64,000 nucleotides of DNA from positions 1-64,000 of the forward strand of contig JAKJXP020000002.1 in assembly GCA_022225965.2 (NCBI GenBank). The letters are read 5' to 3'. This DNA comes from Diatrype stigma. Taxonomy: Eukaryota > Ascomycota > Sordariomycetes > Xylariales > Diatrypaceae. The stretch's first letter is position 1, and each line of letters begins with the position of its first letter. Made by a program: the position numbers and the translations under genes. Under the pieces are notes generated by a model. It did not search any database. It was not told the DNA's origin and saw nothing but the letters and a program-made list of their open reading frames with translations. Below are positions 21,085 through 32,374 of this stretch, piece by piece.

Positions 21085-23628
21085 CTAAGTCGCAAATCTG
21101 AAGTCTAATCGCCGACTCCCCTCAAGCGTCGTATTCCTAGTGTAATTCTCCCGCTCCTCCTGGGTCATCGCGTTCCAGACAAGGTCCCGCTGCTTGTTGC
21201 GGTAATCGTAATCTATAGGACAAAGGTCAACGCACGAAATCTAATGTAGGGGGTTGGGGTTCGGGGGTTAATATGGACGACTTACAAACTTTCGTCAACA
21301 GGAAGACGATGATGGCGGCTATGTTGATAGCGAAGAGCTGCGTATTACCACGGTGGTAGTACGGCTTGTCGTCGTCGCGGTATATGAAACTCGAAGCTAT
21401 GTTACCGAGCTGGACAGACATCTGCAAGGCATGTCAGGATCTCATCCGGATAATTCTTTTCACATCGGCCATCGAACAAGGATAGTAGGGGGGGGGGGGG
21501 GGCTGGAGACTTACATTGTATAGGGCAGACGATACGGACCGAGTTCCCACGTTGTTCGAGTTTCTAGACGTCCAGGCCACCACGATCGCGTGGCAGTATG
21601 GGTAGGAGAGCAACACAGTGATGATGGCGTATGTTGGCCACGCTTGATCGACTAGCCCGGGCCACCAGCGCAGCGCGATGATGCACGGAAGCGTCCAGAT
21701 CGCTTGCAGCATCGATACTAGAGCCCTCTGGTCGAGCCAGTCTGCAAGCCGTGTGATGAGAATTAAACTGATGATGTGGGTGACATTCTATAAACACAAA
21801 CAGTTAGTTACAAATACCCCCCTGAGGTCCTACTTGCTACAGGTGACTTATGAAGGAGTGGCGAGAGCAATCAGACGGTTGAGAATGATGACTTACCGCG
21901 GGGATAGTTAGCAAATTCGTGGTGAAGGAATCGAACCCAATCGATCTAAGCGTCAGGGTTATATAGCGGTCCGGCGGTGACTGCGGGATGTACGCTATCA
22001 ACCCGATGATATAGAGGGGCCATAAATCATAGTCTTTCATTGACGCCCAGAGTCGCTTCGGGGTGATCGCCTGTCGGTTGTGCATGTCACCCTTGGACGG
22101 ATCGTCTCGGAGCACGCGGTTAACAACGATAGCTTCCTCGCGGGGCGTGAACCAGCCGTTTGGACGGAACCATGTCTTCGTTTGTACGGCCGAGGCCGGC
22201 ATCATGAAGAATGATGCGACGCCAATCTAGTACAAGTAGCTCATTAGCTTCTTCGAGGAGAAAGGGGGGTGAAGGGGACAGTGACAGCCAGTAACTTCCG
22301 TAGCCCCTTTTCAATAACAATAACAGCATATACTTACACTGAGAGTGATCAGACCTTCTATCAAGAAAAGCCACCGCCAACCGCCCCAGCCGCCCACTCC
22401 GCGCAAACGCAAGAGCGCAAAGGCTAGGAGCGAAGTAACAATGCCTGTTACGGATAACGACGTCCAGAAGTAGCTATGAAATACCGCATTAGTGATACAT
22501 GTGTCATGTTTATGTTTGTGCACAATATGATCTTTACCTAAGTCTGATAGGGAGTTCCCTGGAGGTATAGAAGTAGCTAAGCCATAACACAAGATCGGGG
22601 ATGAAACCGCCCTGAACGGATGATAGTCAGCATAAGTCTACTAGTTAATCCAAGAAAAATCCGCCAGAATTGATCTCTTGCAATATCTTTTGATCAATGT
22701 CAGCGACTTACTTCTAGAATACCCAGCAGGGCCCGCGTTGCGAGAAAAGAGCCTCTGCCATCCAAGAAGCATTGGAACATCGCCACCAGCGACCAAAGGC
22801 AAATCTGCATGGGGATCCACCGATCAGGGCCTATAGCTTTCGACACAAGCTGTGACGGGAGCTCAGCTAGGAGGAAAGACAGAAGGAAAACCGTGTTTCC
22901 GGTGTTATAGTCTATGGAAAATAGGTTAGCATGTATTCCACTCGCCTAGACAACCCGACCTGGTTTTTTCGTCCCCGAGCTTCTTGCGTTCTCCTTCAGC
23001 TCCACACACACTTTCCCTGTGTGCTTCGACAAAAGAGACATTGGCAAACTATTCACATACCGTCTGTCGTCATGCCGAGATCGTCGAGCATATTGTCCGA
23101 AACTGCCTGTTTCAGGTTGTTCCTGTCGACCTGGAGACTGAAGAACATGATACACTGCGAGGCAAAAAGTCAATAACCAATCCCACCCTTTCACTTCTTT
23201 AGACCATGTTGTCCGTCTGTCGTCCAGGTAGGTCATATAGGGCAAGAAGTAACAGCAGCAGCACAACATACCGCCCACAAACAGACGTGCCAGTCGAGTT
23301 TCCGAACGAGCTTCCGCTCCTCCTCCTTGGACCAGGACAGCTCCTCGTCGAACACGTGGCGGGCCTCGTACTCGGCCATTTCGTAGACGTTCTTCCACCG
23401 CGCCGCCACCACGGGGTCCTGGAACGGGTTGGGGACGGAGCCGCTGTGGCCGCCATTGTGCTCCAGGGTCGAGGAGTCGCTCAGGTAGTTGTCGCGGTCG
23501 TCGGTGCTCTTCAGCTCGCCGGTCGTCGTCTGGGTCGCATCCTTTCTCCGGTGCTTGACGTCGCCGACGTACGCTACCACCGGGATGGGGTCAACGTCCG
23601 TTTGGACTCCGGGTATGGAGGAAGACAT
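21085..23628 (-). CDS. MFS transporter, allantoate permease family, nine exons
   Basis: Exons 23628-23272, 23154-23061, 22911-22712, 22611-22538, 22473-22338, 22226-21897, 21787-21515, 21421-21295 and 21212-21085 join in frame to 572 aa. All donors start GTAAG, GTATG or GTAAA. A long hydrophilic N-terminus is followed by 12 hydrophobic segments. Landmarks of the anion:cation symporter/Dal5 group are [52 protein letters not shown], and the very typical C-terminus [20 protein letters not shown]. These plasma-membrane permeases take up allantoate, ureidosuccinate, nicotinate, vitamins or dipeptides; the substrate here cannot be decided. The intron before exon 8 contains a G13 run (about 21490-21502). 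No neighbouring purine catabolism gene is present. Confidence 0.85.
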
Positions 23629-23846
23629 GGTGCTCGTTTACGCACGCACGCATACACTACACGGTATACAGGTCTACCTAAGCCGAAAGAGTCAGAGGAG
23701 GTGAGACTGGAACGCGCTCTCAAACAGTGATAACATCCGAGTTCTCAGACATCGGTCGTCCCTGGCGAAGGGGGAGGGGGGTTAAAGATAAGGAAAATAT
23801 CGTGAGTGACACTTCCTCCGCACAACACAATTCTGCCACAAGATCA

Positions 23847-23886
<40 letters not shown>

Positions 23887-25085
23887 TACATATGGAGCAC
23901 TGAGACATTACATAGATCTCGGGGTTAGACGTAGGCAGTTGGGGGTTCGAGGGACCCGCCCGTTGCCAACCACCAAAGGAGACGCTGCAATGCATGGTTT
24001 CCATGTGGGATCTACAGCTTCCCATTGCGCGAGGGCGGGCGCTTGCCGAGAACGTCCGCCCAGCCCCGATGATGTTAAGAGGGTTCGCTGTGGCGTCAGT
24101 CAGTTATTACTGGGGGGGCAGACATCTTGTGTTATATTCCATGGATGAAGGCGCCGGTGATCCAATAGCCTTCCTTGGTTTCGGAGCGGCTCGCAACGCT
24201 GGACGTAGGAAACCTAAACGTAAACTTGTTATCGTTTTATCAGTCAATCAGTGGGTGGATAGATGATCTTCCTTGCAGATACGTTGAATATCACTATTGC
24301 CCATAATCGTACTGAGTTATACGAAAATGCTACCTCGCTGCGGTCCCCTGTGGTAGCAGCAGTGGCCCGACGTTTCATTGCTGTTGCGGCTTCAATATTG
24401 GCTGAACCTAGATGGAGACGCAGGGAAGGGTGTGATAACGACATATAACGCCATATTCTCGTCTTTGACGTGGGGGACCCTTAGTGCAGCTGCACCCTGC
24501 CGATTCCGACAGCTTGGGTTTAACGTTCAACTCTCACCTATGAATCTCGGCTTAACTCTGGGGCGTGCGAATCACGTCATCGTGAGAAACAATGCCGGCA
24601 ATACGGAGCAGACAGATTGAGGGTGTCGACCGCCGCAACTACTGTACAGCCCGATCCTAGCTTCGATACGAGTCCGTACGGTAACGAAGGCGAGAATGGC
24701 CCGGATTTTACCAAACCATCAAATAGACTACGATGGAACTACCGGATTGCAGCCGTGTACTTATATGTTGTGTGATAAAAGTAGGGATAGGGTTGGCCGT
24801 GTAGTGATGGGTACTTCCATAGCTCTCGAAATATAATACCGGGAAAACAGTTCGGTCCCAGGTTTAGAATAAAAGCCTTGCTTCATAGCCGCGACCTACG
24901 CAACAACCCCTGCCCACCGAGCTGAAAGCAGGTCCCGCTGTTCCCAATGCTTGTTTCAGGATCTTGATAACACCATGTGATGCCTGGAAGACTCTATTAC
25001 TATTGCGCTTCTAGATCTCGATAACAGGCGGCCTAGTCTCCCAAGGCTAGTAGACACGAAGTCCCGCTCCGAGGTCCCGTCCCGA
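23629..25085. other. Gene-free stretch with a CA microsatellite
   Basis: About 1.5 kb between the MFS gene start (-) and the 3' end of COG3 (-). It holds a (CA)n run of about 16 units (about 23850-23882). Otherwise nothing was recognised. Confidence 0.5.
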
Positions 25086-27675
25086 TTATCTCCCCCCTTT
25101 CACATCCTTGACCTCACTCTGAGCCTGGGCGTTCATTTGGATAGCCTCCCAGAGCTTGCTCACGACCTCGGGCTGGCCACCAAAGACGGTGGCGAGCTTG
25201 TCGTCGAGCTCCTTCTCCATGGTCGCCAGGCTCTTAGCGGCGGATCCCCGCCGGCCGCCCTTCGCCGCGTTGATCAGCGCGCCCCACCGCTGCGTGAAGG
25301 CGTAGATGCTCTTCCGGAGGAGCTCGTCGAGCTTCTCGTTCGCGTCCTGTTCCGCCACCGCCGCCGCCTGGACAGAGGCGGCCTGCTGTTGCGGTGTCCC
25401 CTTCGCCGGCGACGAGGACGAGGACCAGAGGCCGAGGGAGAGCGTGCCGCCGAGGATCCCGCGGAACAGGCCCATCCAGTTCTGCGGGCTGAGGGTATCC
25501 CAGATCTGGCCGAAGTGCTGCATCGCCGCGGGGTGCGATCGGACGTCGCCGATCTCGAGGGACACCAGACTGTTCTTGAGGATGAGGAGGTTCTTGATCA
25601 TGAACAAATCCGGATCTGGGTCCGGAACGCTAGCCTTGTTAGCGCTGAGGCGTGATTCGACACGCTGCAGAGCGAGTATGGTCTCGTTGACGATGCGGTA
25701 GATCACCGGACTCGACTTCTGCTGTTGAGATATTAGAAACATAAGACGCGTTGATAGGACAGGCAACTACTCACGCTACGCTCCTTAGGCATAGCCTCAT
25801 CGTACATCGCCAGGAGCTCGAGTGCACGTTTGGTCACTGGGTATGCATTTGACGATGCGACTCCATTCACAACTGGAGTAAAATTCAGGGACTCGGTCGA
25901 AATAGGAGCTCTTGATATCGACTTTGTGACTTCAGCCTCAAACGAAGCATCGGTAAGTGGCCATAGATGCTCCGTGAGCAACCTTGCGGTAAGCCCGTGA
26001 CAATGAAGCGCATAACGGGTCTCATCTTCCTCATATTCCAGAAGTAGCCATTCATTCGTGATCCATGACAGGAGGTTGCATATCGTATGTAACTCGCTTG
26101 TTTGTAAGGCGGATTGAAGGGTGGTTGCAACGGGGGTAATATTCGCCGCACTAACAAGGGCTTTTTGATGAGACTTGAGGACAGTATAAGCTGATTGGTC
26201 ATCAGTGCTATATTGAGTCTCAATTGAAAAGATCTTGGCGAACAAGTCAGCCTCGTTGAAAGACCTCTCATAGCATTGCTTGATGAAGTTCCGGCAGGCT
26301 GTCTCCACACTGGCCTCCTTGACTTCCTTCCTGAAGACGTCAAGGTCATGCGTCGTTATAGGACGCAGATCTCTGTCCCTCACATCAGAGTAGCACGAGA
26401 AGATGTTGATAGCGGTGTTAGAGTAGTAATCAAAACTTTGTCCTGCTTTCGGGTTCCCCAAGTCATCATAACAGCTCTGGATAACCCGCTGGACATTTGC
26501 AATGAGGCCATCGGCCTCGAGCACCATTTGCTCAAAGCGCCCATATGCAAGGGCATGACGAGCCGAATCGGACTGTGTCGAAGCGATTTGCTTTGCAATC
26601 TCCGAGGAGATGTGCTCGAGATGGTTCGCAAACCCAACCTCGACGAGATGGAGAGCTTTTGTAAGCAGAGACTGATACCTAGCTAGGTAAGATTCGGCAT
26701 CTCGATAAGTTGGCTATGTATTGTCAGTGTAAGTTCAAGCAGAGGAATACGAATATCACAGAACATACATGTTTTACCATGAAGGCGATACATGCATCCA
26801 AGTTGGTCAATATCTCGGCAAAGTTTTGGTGATCGACTAGTCGGCTTGCGCCCGGGGCATTCAATCTTCTCGTGACACCATCTAGATATGCATAATAATG
26901 CAGGTCCGTGCCGACCTCGTCTGCTAGTTTCCTCAGCCTCTTCTCCTCAGTCAGAAGATCGTCGCATTGTGCCTGGAACGACGTGGTCTGAGATTCCACG
27001 GCCCGGAACGAGTCGGCTAAGGATGCGAGTAGCTGTAGCGCATTGTCGGCCCCTTCAATCAACACATCAAGGTGACGTTCGGTAATCTCGAGCTGATCTT
27101 GATATAATCTGTAGGTTATATTAGCTGGCAAGCTTCCCCCCTTTTTCACACGTGGCATGACCGAGCATACAGGTACTCCCGCTGGCTAGTCTCTAGCAGT
27201 TCACGGTCTAGGCTTTTCAACTGTGGTGCCTCTCGGTGCGGTATTGTATCCTCGGGCTTCTCAATTAGGAGAGCATCCAGAGTCTTTCCTTTGTTGTTCT
27301 TCCTACGCTTCTTCTTCGCGGACTCTTTGGAAAGCTGTGCTCGGACGACGTGATAGAAATCGGAATAAGACTTGGCCCTTCGGGTTAAGGTTGGTTCGGG
27401 AGGGTCATTGGAGCCTGGTGGTTCCTCGTATAGATCCTCGAGGGGCTCAGGAGTGTGGGATTGCTTGGTGCCCTGAGCGGTCAGATCGTCAGCAATCGCA
27501 GTTCAATATGTAAGAAAGGCTTGGGTAGATGAGCCTCAAATCTCACATTGGGTTGTTGAAGCAGCGACGCTCTTCTCCTATGGCCGGCAGGTTGCGATGT
27601 CGATATCGGTGCCGATGCCGAGGGGTTCGGTCTGTGGTGTTCGGGTACAAAGCTGTACCAGGAATCCTCATACAT
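25086..27675 (-). CDS. COG3: Conserved oligomeric Golgi complex subunit 3 (Sec34)
   Basis: Exons 27675-27547, 27472-27171, 27108-26769, 26713-25775 and 25721-25086 give 781 aa. The last acceptor could lie 3 nt further in, at a repeated CAG. After a disordered N-terminus and a basic stretch (AKKKRRKNNKGK), a coiled coil runs through LLYQDQLEITERHLDVLIEG and FQAQCDDLLTEEKRL. The family block follows: KLADEVGTDLHYYAYLD, VTRRLNAPGASRLVD, TYRDAESYLARYQSLLTKAL and ARHALAYGRFEQM. COG3 is part of lobe A of the COG complex, which tethers vesicles in retrograde intra-Golgi transport. Cytosolic and peripheral to the Golgi; no membrane segment. The C-terminal third has a Ser/Gln/Ala-rich loop. Confidence 0.9.
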
Positions 27676-28462
27676 GTTCCTTTCTTATATCTGCGATCCC
27701 TGGGTCAGCAGTTGGAGAAATAGGACAGTGTTGAGTCTCCTATTTCCCCTACTACGACATTGCAATTGGATGTATTGGATGATGCAGGTGGATGTTATTC
27801 GAAATCACCAGCTGATGCCAGGCCATTGATTGTACGTGGCAGCTGAGTGTCCCGAGTCCACCTGGGCACTGCCCAGGTGGTCGGGGCCACTAGCCACAGT
27901 AGTTCCGACCCGACCTGCACCATGTGCATAAGGTACGTACCTACCTAGTAGGTAAGGTTTTATCCGACCCCCGTCATCCTTGTCGGTCGAGGTCGGCCCC
28001 GCGCCACATGTCTCCGTTGATGTGGGGGAAGCTTCCCTTTCTTCCATTATCAATGCGATAAGAATATTTAGCTGGCATCTGCAGGTCATCATGAACCAAT
28101 CACTTTGCTTGATTGGATCAGTAAAAGGTCGACGTTGATTAGCTGGAGCTTTCGTTGACTGACCTCATCAAAATCCGAGGTAGGGAGCATGCCATTAAAA
28201 TAGTACTAGATATTTATTATTTTATATTTATTTTATATAGTAGCCCTAGGTATATACTCTGTACGAGACTCGAGGCTTCGTCAAGGCTTCCTCAAGTTCT
28301 ACTTCGTACCCTCGTTTATAGCCGATCATGGTTGAGGGGTGACCGATTTCGTACTTCGACCCTTCTCTGCCCGCCCATCTTCCCATGCCCGGATTGATTC
28401 GAACACTCTAGCCTCTCATCCCGTCAGGTAGCTCGTGTGATCACCTACATCATATCTTCAAC
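27676..28462. other. Divergent promoter region of COG3 and the Fmp25-like gene
   Basis: About 0.8 kb between two outward-facing genes. An AT-rich patch (about 28199-28245) precedes the + strand gene by about 220-260 bp. No repeat or coding sequence is seen. Confidence 0.5.
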
Positions 28463-30259
28463 ATGTTACCTTACCGAACTGCTCTACGGCAGACCCCTCT
28501 CGCCTGCCGTTCGCTCAGGTCGATTCCCGCTGTTGCTGCCGCACGCCAGTGGCCTAGATTTGCCAGCTCAGGGGAGGGCAACCGCCGTGGTGGGATTGTA
28601 GGGAAACTTTTAGGGGGGCTGGTAGTAGCTGTCGCCGCTGGGGGCGCCTACGCCTTGTATCCAATCTATACTCGGGAACCACCTAAACCGACGGCGGCGA
28701 CCGTCAAATTCGAGAAGACCCGACCAGAGCCCGCATCCAAAGAAGACAACAGGGATCAGATCAGCAGTCAGCATCTTCAGGTGAAGAACAGCTGGGAAAA
28801 TCCGGGCGTATATATCTGGGGCTCCAACAGTGGCAAGGTGGTCGCGCCGGAGTCCAACGAACCCGTCGTGAAAACGCCGCGGAGGCTAGCCTACTTCGAT
28901 GGACAACTGCTACGGGATCTGAAGGTCGACCGAGAGTTTGGAGCGGCCATCACAGAAAATGGAGACCTCGTGCAGTGGGGAAGCGGATTTTCGGCAGCAC
29001 ATCCTACTCCGGTCACGACCTTGAAGGGCAAAGATCTTGCGAAAATCGACATATCGAGGGATCGTATAATTGCCCTTGCGAAGAATGGTTCCGTCTACTC
29101 GATACCTGTATCCAGCTCCGACCAAACTAGTGACAAACCTCAACAGTCGTCGTCCTCTTGGTTGTCCTTCTGGTCAAAACCCGCCAATCAGCCAAGTTAT
29201 CGACAGCTAAAACCAGACGGTTTATCATGGGGCGAGACCATCACGGACATCGCTAGCGGCATGGAGCATGCCCTACTTCTTACATCCAAGGGGCGTCTCT
29301 TTTCCGCTGCTGCAAGCACATCCGACTTTCCTTCCAAAGGCCAGCTCGGTATCCCGGGCCTCGCGTGGGAAACCCGGCCACAGGGACCGTTCGATCAGCC
29401 CCATGAGATAAACATGTTGAAGGGCCATAAGATCAAAAAAATTGCAGCCGGCGATTATCATTCCTTAGCACTGGAAGATAAGGGTCGTGTCTACGTATTT
29501 GGTGATAATTCGTCCGGCCAGCTAGGATTTGAGCCAGAGAACGCGATCCCCTTCGTAGATGGCCCGATTCCGCTCCCCTTTAGTAAGATCTACAGCGGGT
29601 CTAATCAGCAGCCTAGTGTGACATCTATTGCTGCTGGTGGCTCCAATTCGTTCTTCACGGTGGATGCTACGCGAACTGCCGGTCCAAGCAACGGGGAGCA
29701 GGACAAGGCCCAAGGAACTTCACACGACGTAGGCCGAGTCACGGCTGATACGTGGGCCTGTGGCTCCGGTATCACGGGCAGTCTAGGGACCGGCAAGTGG
29801 ACCCACGTCTCCCTCGGGCCGTCCAAGATCAAGCCCCTCTCCGCGCTCTTCGAGTGGGACGAAAAGACCAATTCCGTGACCCCGATCCGCCTGTCGCGCT
29901 TGAGTGTCGGCAGCACGCACGCCGCCGCAGTGGTAGGCAACGCTACGCAAGTCCTCCCCTCCGGTTCGGGCTCTAAGAACGATACCAACTACGGCGCGGA
30001 TGTCCTCTTCTGGGGCGGCAACGAGCACTACCAACTTGGCACGGGTAAGCGCAATAATATCGCTGTCCCGTCGTACATCAGCCCTCTGGATGGCGGACGG
30101 GGCGACGCCGAGAAGGGGCGCAAGGGTGAAGAGCACCGGTTCCAGATCTCGCCTAGGGCGACTGCCCGCATCGGGAAAGAAGGAAAGGGCAGGAAAGTCA
30201 GCATGGAGCAGAGGGTGGAGTGTGGTCGTCATGTCACGGCCGTGTATTCTGCTACGTGA
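28463..30259 (+). CDS. FMP25: Mitochondrial RCC1-repeat protein, Fmp25-like
   Basis: A single-exon ORF of 598 aa. The first 35 residues are Arg/Ala/Ser-rich with no acidic residue (MLPYRTALRQTPLACRSLRS), a typical mitochondrial presequence. One hydrophobic segment follows (about residues 46-66, LLGGLVVAVAAGGAYALYP). The rest carries degenerate RCC1 repeats: VYIWGSNSGKVV, LVQWGSGF, IASGMEHALLLTSKGRLFS, IAAGDYHSLALEDKGRVYVFGDNSSGQLGF and VLFWGGNEHYQLGTGKRNN. This layout is that of yeast Fmp25, an inner-membrane protein required for assembly of respiratory complex III. A beta-propeller facing one side of the inner membrane is inferred. No GEF role should be assumed from the RCC1 fold. Confidence 0.85.
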   Translation: MLPYRTALRQTPLACRSLRSIPAVAAARQWPRFASSGEGNRRGGIVGKLLGGLVVAVAAGGAYALYPIYTREPPKPTAATVKFEKTRPEPASKEDNRDQISSQHLQVKNSWENPGVYIWGSNSGKVVAPESNEPVVKTPRRLAYFDGQLLRDLKVDREFGAAITENGDLVQWGSGFSAAHPTPVTTLKGKDLAKIDISRDRIIALAKNGSVYSIPVSSSDQTSDKPQQSSSSWLSFWSKPANQPSYRQLKPDGLSWGETITDIASGMEHALLLTSKGRLFSAAASTSDFPSKGQLGIPGLAWETRPQGPFDQPHEINMLKGHKIKKIAAGDYHSLALEDKGRVYVFGDNSSGQLGFEPENAIPFVDGPIPLPFSKIYSGSNQQPSVTSIAAGGSNSFFTVDATRTAGPSNGEQDKAQGTSHDVGRVTADTWACGSGITGSLGTGKWTHVSLGPSKIKPLSALFEWDEKTNSVTPIRLSRLSVGSTHAAAVVGNATQVLPSGSGSKNDTNYGADVLFWGGNEHYQLGTGKRNNIAVPSYISPLDGGRGDAEKGRKGEEHRFQISPRATARIGKEGKGRKVSMEQRVECGRHVTAVYSAT

Positions 30260-31336
30260 GAGATGCCACCCCTATGCAAAGGATGTTTATTCGGACTGTT
30301 GTATAAGTATCTATGTGAAAGGAAGGCGCTGGTGTTTCAAAAGTGCGGCTGGGTAGCATTGGCAATGGCGTTGAAGGGCTGGACGGTTAGTCATGCATAG
30401 GGGCCAAGCAGACAGGTAGTCCGAACTGTCCGACTGTCTGATTACTCGGCCCCGAACATCTTGGACCATCACCTAGATAGATACCCCACTCTCTCACAAA
30501 AGTGAAAGTCTGTACAATTATGGAGATAACACATACTTGTAAATCCGCCTATGTCCAATCACCGTGTACTAGCGCCGCAATGTCGAACACGAAATGTTCA
30601 AGTCCAGCACAAGTTGTATTGGAAGCGGATCCCTGCCTGGCACGTCCCGCAAGACTGCGAAAGGGCAGTGTGTCCGTGTTGGCCAGGGAGCTTGCACAGT
30701 CACCGGAGCTTACTTAAGACTATAGCCTCTTTAAAGCCGGTCCACGGATCCGACTTCGTACGTTCCAGACCATGATGTTTCGGGTCCGGGCCGTGGTGGA
30801 TAACTATGGTGGATGGATAACTATGGTCCCTGAGGTGAATTGAGCATGCAACTATCGATGATTTTCGGCCGAAGACTTTGTTACAGTTCAGGGTGCAAGC
30901 GGTCCCCGTTCGTGCCTGATTGCCATAGACATACGCATAGGAGCAACAATCGTCCGCCATCTCTAGCTGAGGTAGTCCTGGACTTTACGGCGTGAGGCGT
31001 CCGGTTAACCCCGGCCAATCGACAAAGGGTAGCTATACTGGGGAGAACACCAATCCTGAGCAGCAATAATGTAACTCCATACGCTGAAGAAGCCTCATCA
31101 TATGTGAAGGCATTAAGGTATCGTGATAAGACAAACAAGGTAAATAGGGGTATATATAGACGTGCCACCAGAACGTTCATTGCCACAAGTTGCACAGACT
31201 ACTCAACAAGACCTCAGCACACCATCATCTGCTCTATCTACTGATTCTACTCACCCTACACAGTTCTTTGTGTACCAGTCCGCCTCACCATCCATCTAGT
31301 AAGAGATCCTTACACTTGCGATCACAAGCAGCAACC
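30260..31336. other. Gene-free stretch
   Basis: About 1.1 kb. A perfect TATATATA box lies at 31151-31158. Short open frames lack coding character. Confidence 0.5.
31151..31158 (+). promoter_or_regulatory. TATA box candidate of the epimerase-like gene
   Basis: TATATATA about 180 bp before the ATG at 31337; spacing leaves room for a leader of about 100-150 nt. It is the only such box in the upstream region. Confidence 0.4.
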
Positions 31337-32374
31337 ATGTCGAACATCAGCTCCGAACAGCAGCAGAAGCGCATCTTCATCACGGGCGGCAGCGGCTACA
31401 TCGGATCGGTCGTGACGCGGCTCGCCGTGGAAGCCGGGTACGCCGTAGTCGGGCTCTCGCGGTCGGAAGCCGGGGACGCCAAGCTTCTCGCGCTGGGCGC
31501 CGAGTCAGCGGTGCGCGGCGACCTGACGTCCGTGGACGTGATCCGGCGGGAGAGCGAGCGGGCGGGCGCGGGGGCGCCCGGGTCGGGGGTGCTGCACCTG
31601 GCGGACGCGTGGGCCGGCAACTGGCACCTGCCGTACGACCGCGTGGTCACGATCGACGGGGCGGCCGTCGACGCCATGGTCGAGGGCCTGAAGCAAGGCA
31701 GCGGCGGCCAACAGCGCACGCTGGTCACGACCTCCGGGTCCCTGGTAGCCGAGTCCGACCCCGCGGGCGGCGAGACCACCGAGGAGGCCCCGCCTTCCAA
31801 GGACCCGGCCAACGGCCGCATCAAGTGCGAGCAGCACGCGCTGTCGTACGACGGAAAGGGCGTCCGCGTCGTCACGCTGCGCCTCGCGCCCTTCGTCTAC
31901 GGCCGCGGCGGCAGCGGCATCGGGATGTGTCTCCGCGCCGCGGCGGGGGCGGGCGAGGCGGCGTGGGTCGGGGACGGCGCGACGCGCGTGACGGGGGTGC
32001 ATGTCGACGACGCGGCAAGGGCGTACGTGCTCGCGCTCTCGAAGGCGGAGGCGGGGGCGAAGGGCGGGGCCTACAACATCACGCACGAGACGCACGTGAC
32101 GGCGCGGGAGCTGGCGGGGGCGCTGGCGCAGGTGCTCGGGGTGCCGGCGGCGTCGCGCACGTTCGACGAGGTGGTGGCCAGCGCCGGGCCCGGCATGCTC
32201 GGCAAGGTCCTGGCCCGCTTCATGAGCACCGAGCACCGCGCCTCGAACGCCAAGGCCCGCCGCGAGCTGGGCTGGGACCCCAGGGAGAAGGGGCTCCTGG
32301 AGGAGATCACGGAGGGGTCGTATGTGGACGTTGCGCGGGCTTTGAAGAGCGAGGGGAAGCCGGCTGGTGCTTAG
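31337..32374 (+). CDS. NAD(P)-dependent epimerase/dehydratase-like atypical SDR
   Basis: 345 aa, single exon, very GC-rich. The open frame extends 49 codons upstream, but the ATG at 31337 places the nucleotide-binding loop ITGGSGYIGSVV at residues 15-26, where extended SDRs have it. The region upstream of that ATG has leader-like composition. Other features: the LSRSEAGDAKLLALGAE block after the second strand, typical of cofactor specificity; VLHLADAWA in place of the usual NAG motif; LVTTSGSLV; and RLAPFVYGRG. The catalytic YxxxK of classical SDRs is not evident; the equivalent helix reads KCEQHALSYDGK. Fungal relatives are annotated as NAD-dependent epimerase/dehydratase. Substrate unknown. 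No clustered biosynthetic partner is nearby. Confidence 0.75.
   Translation: MSNISSEQQQKRIFITGGSGYIGSVVTRLAVEAGYAVVGLSRSEAGDAKLLALGAESAVRGDLTSVDVIRRESERAGAGAPGSGVLHLADAWAGNWHLPYDRVVTIDGAAVDAMVEGLKQGSGGQQRTLVTTSGSLVAESDPAGGETTEEAPPSKDPANGRIKCEQHALSYDGKGVRVVTLRLAPFVYGRGGSGIGMCLRAAAGAGEAAWVGDGATRVTGVHVDDAARAYVLALSKAEAGAKGGAYNITHETHVTARELAGALAQVLGVPAASRTFDEVVASAGPGMLGKVLARFMSTEHRASNAKARRELGWDPREKGLLEEITEGSYVDVARALKSEGKPAGA

Noticed and set aside
23850..23882. CA repeat considered as a CRISPR-like or satellite array
   Set aside because: It is a plain dinucleotide microsatellite.
31505..32236. Long ORF on the - strand opposite the epimerase-like gene
   Set aside because: It is a GC-rich antisense shadow; the protein is a mixture of Arg/Pro/Ala without motifs, while the + strand frame has clear SDR motifs.
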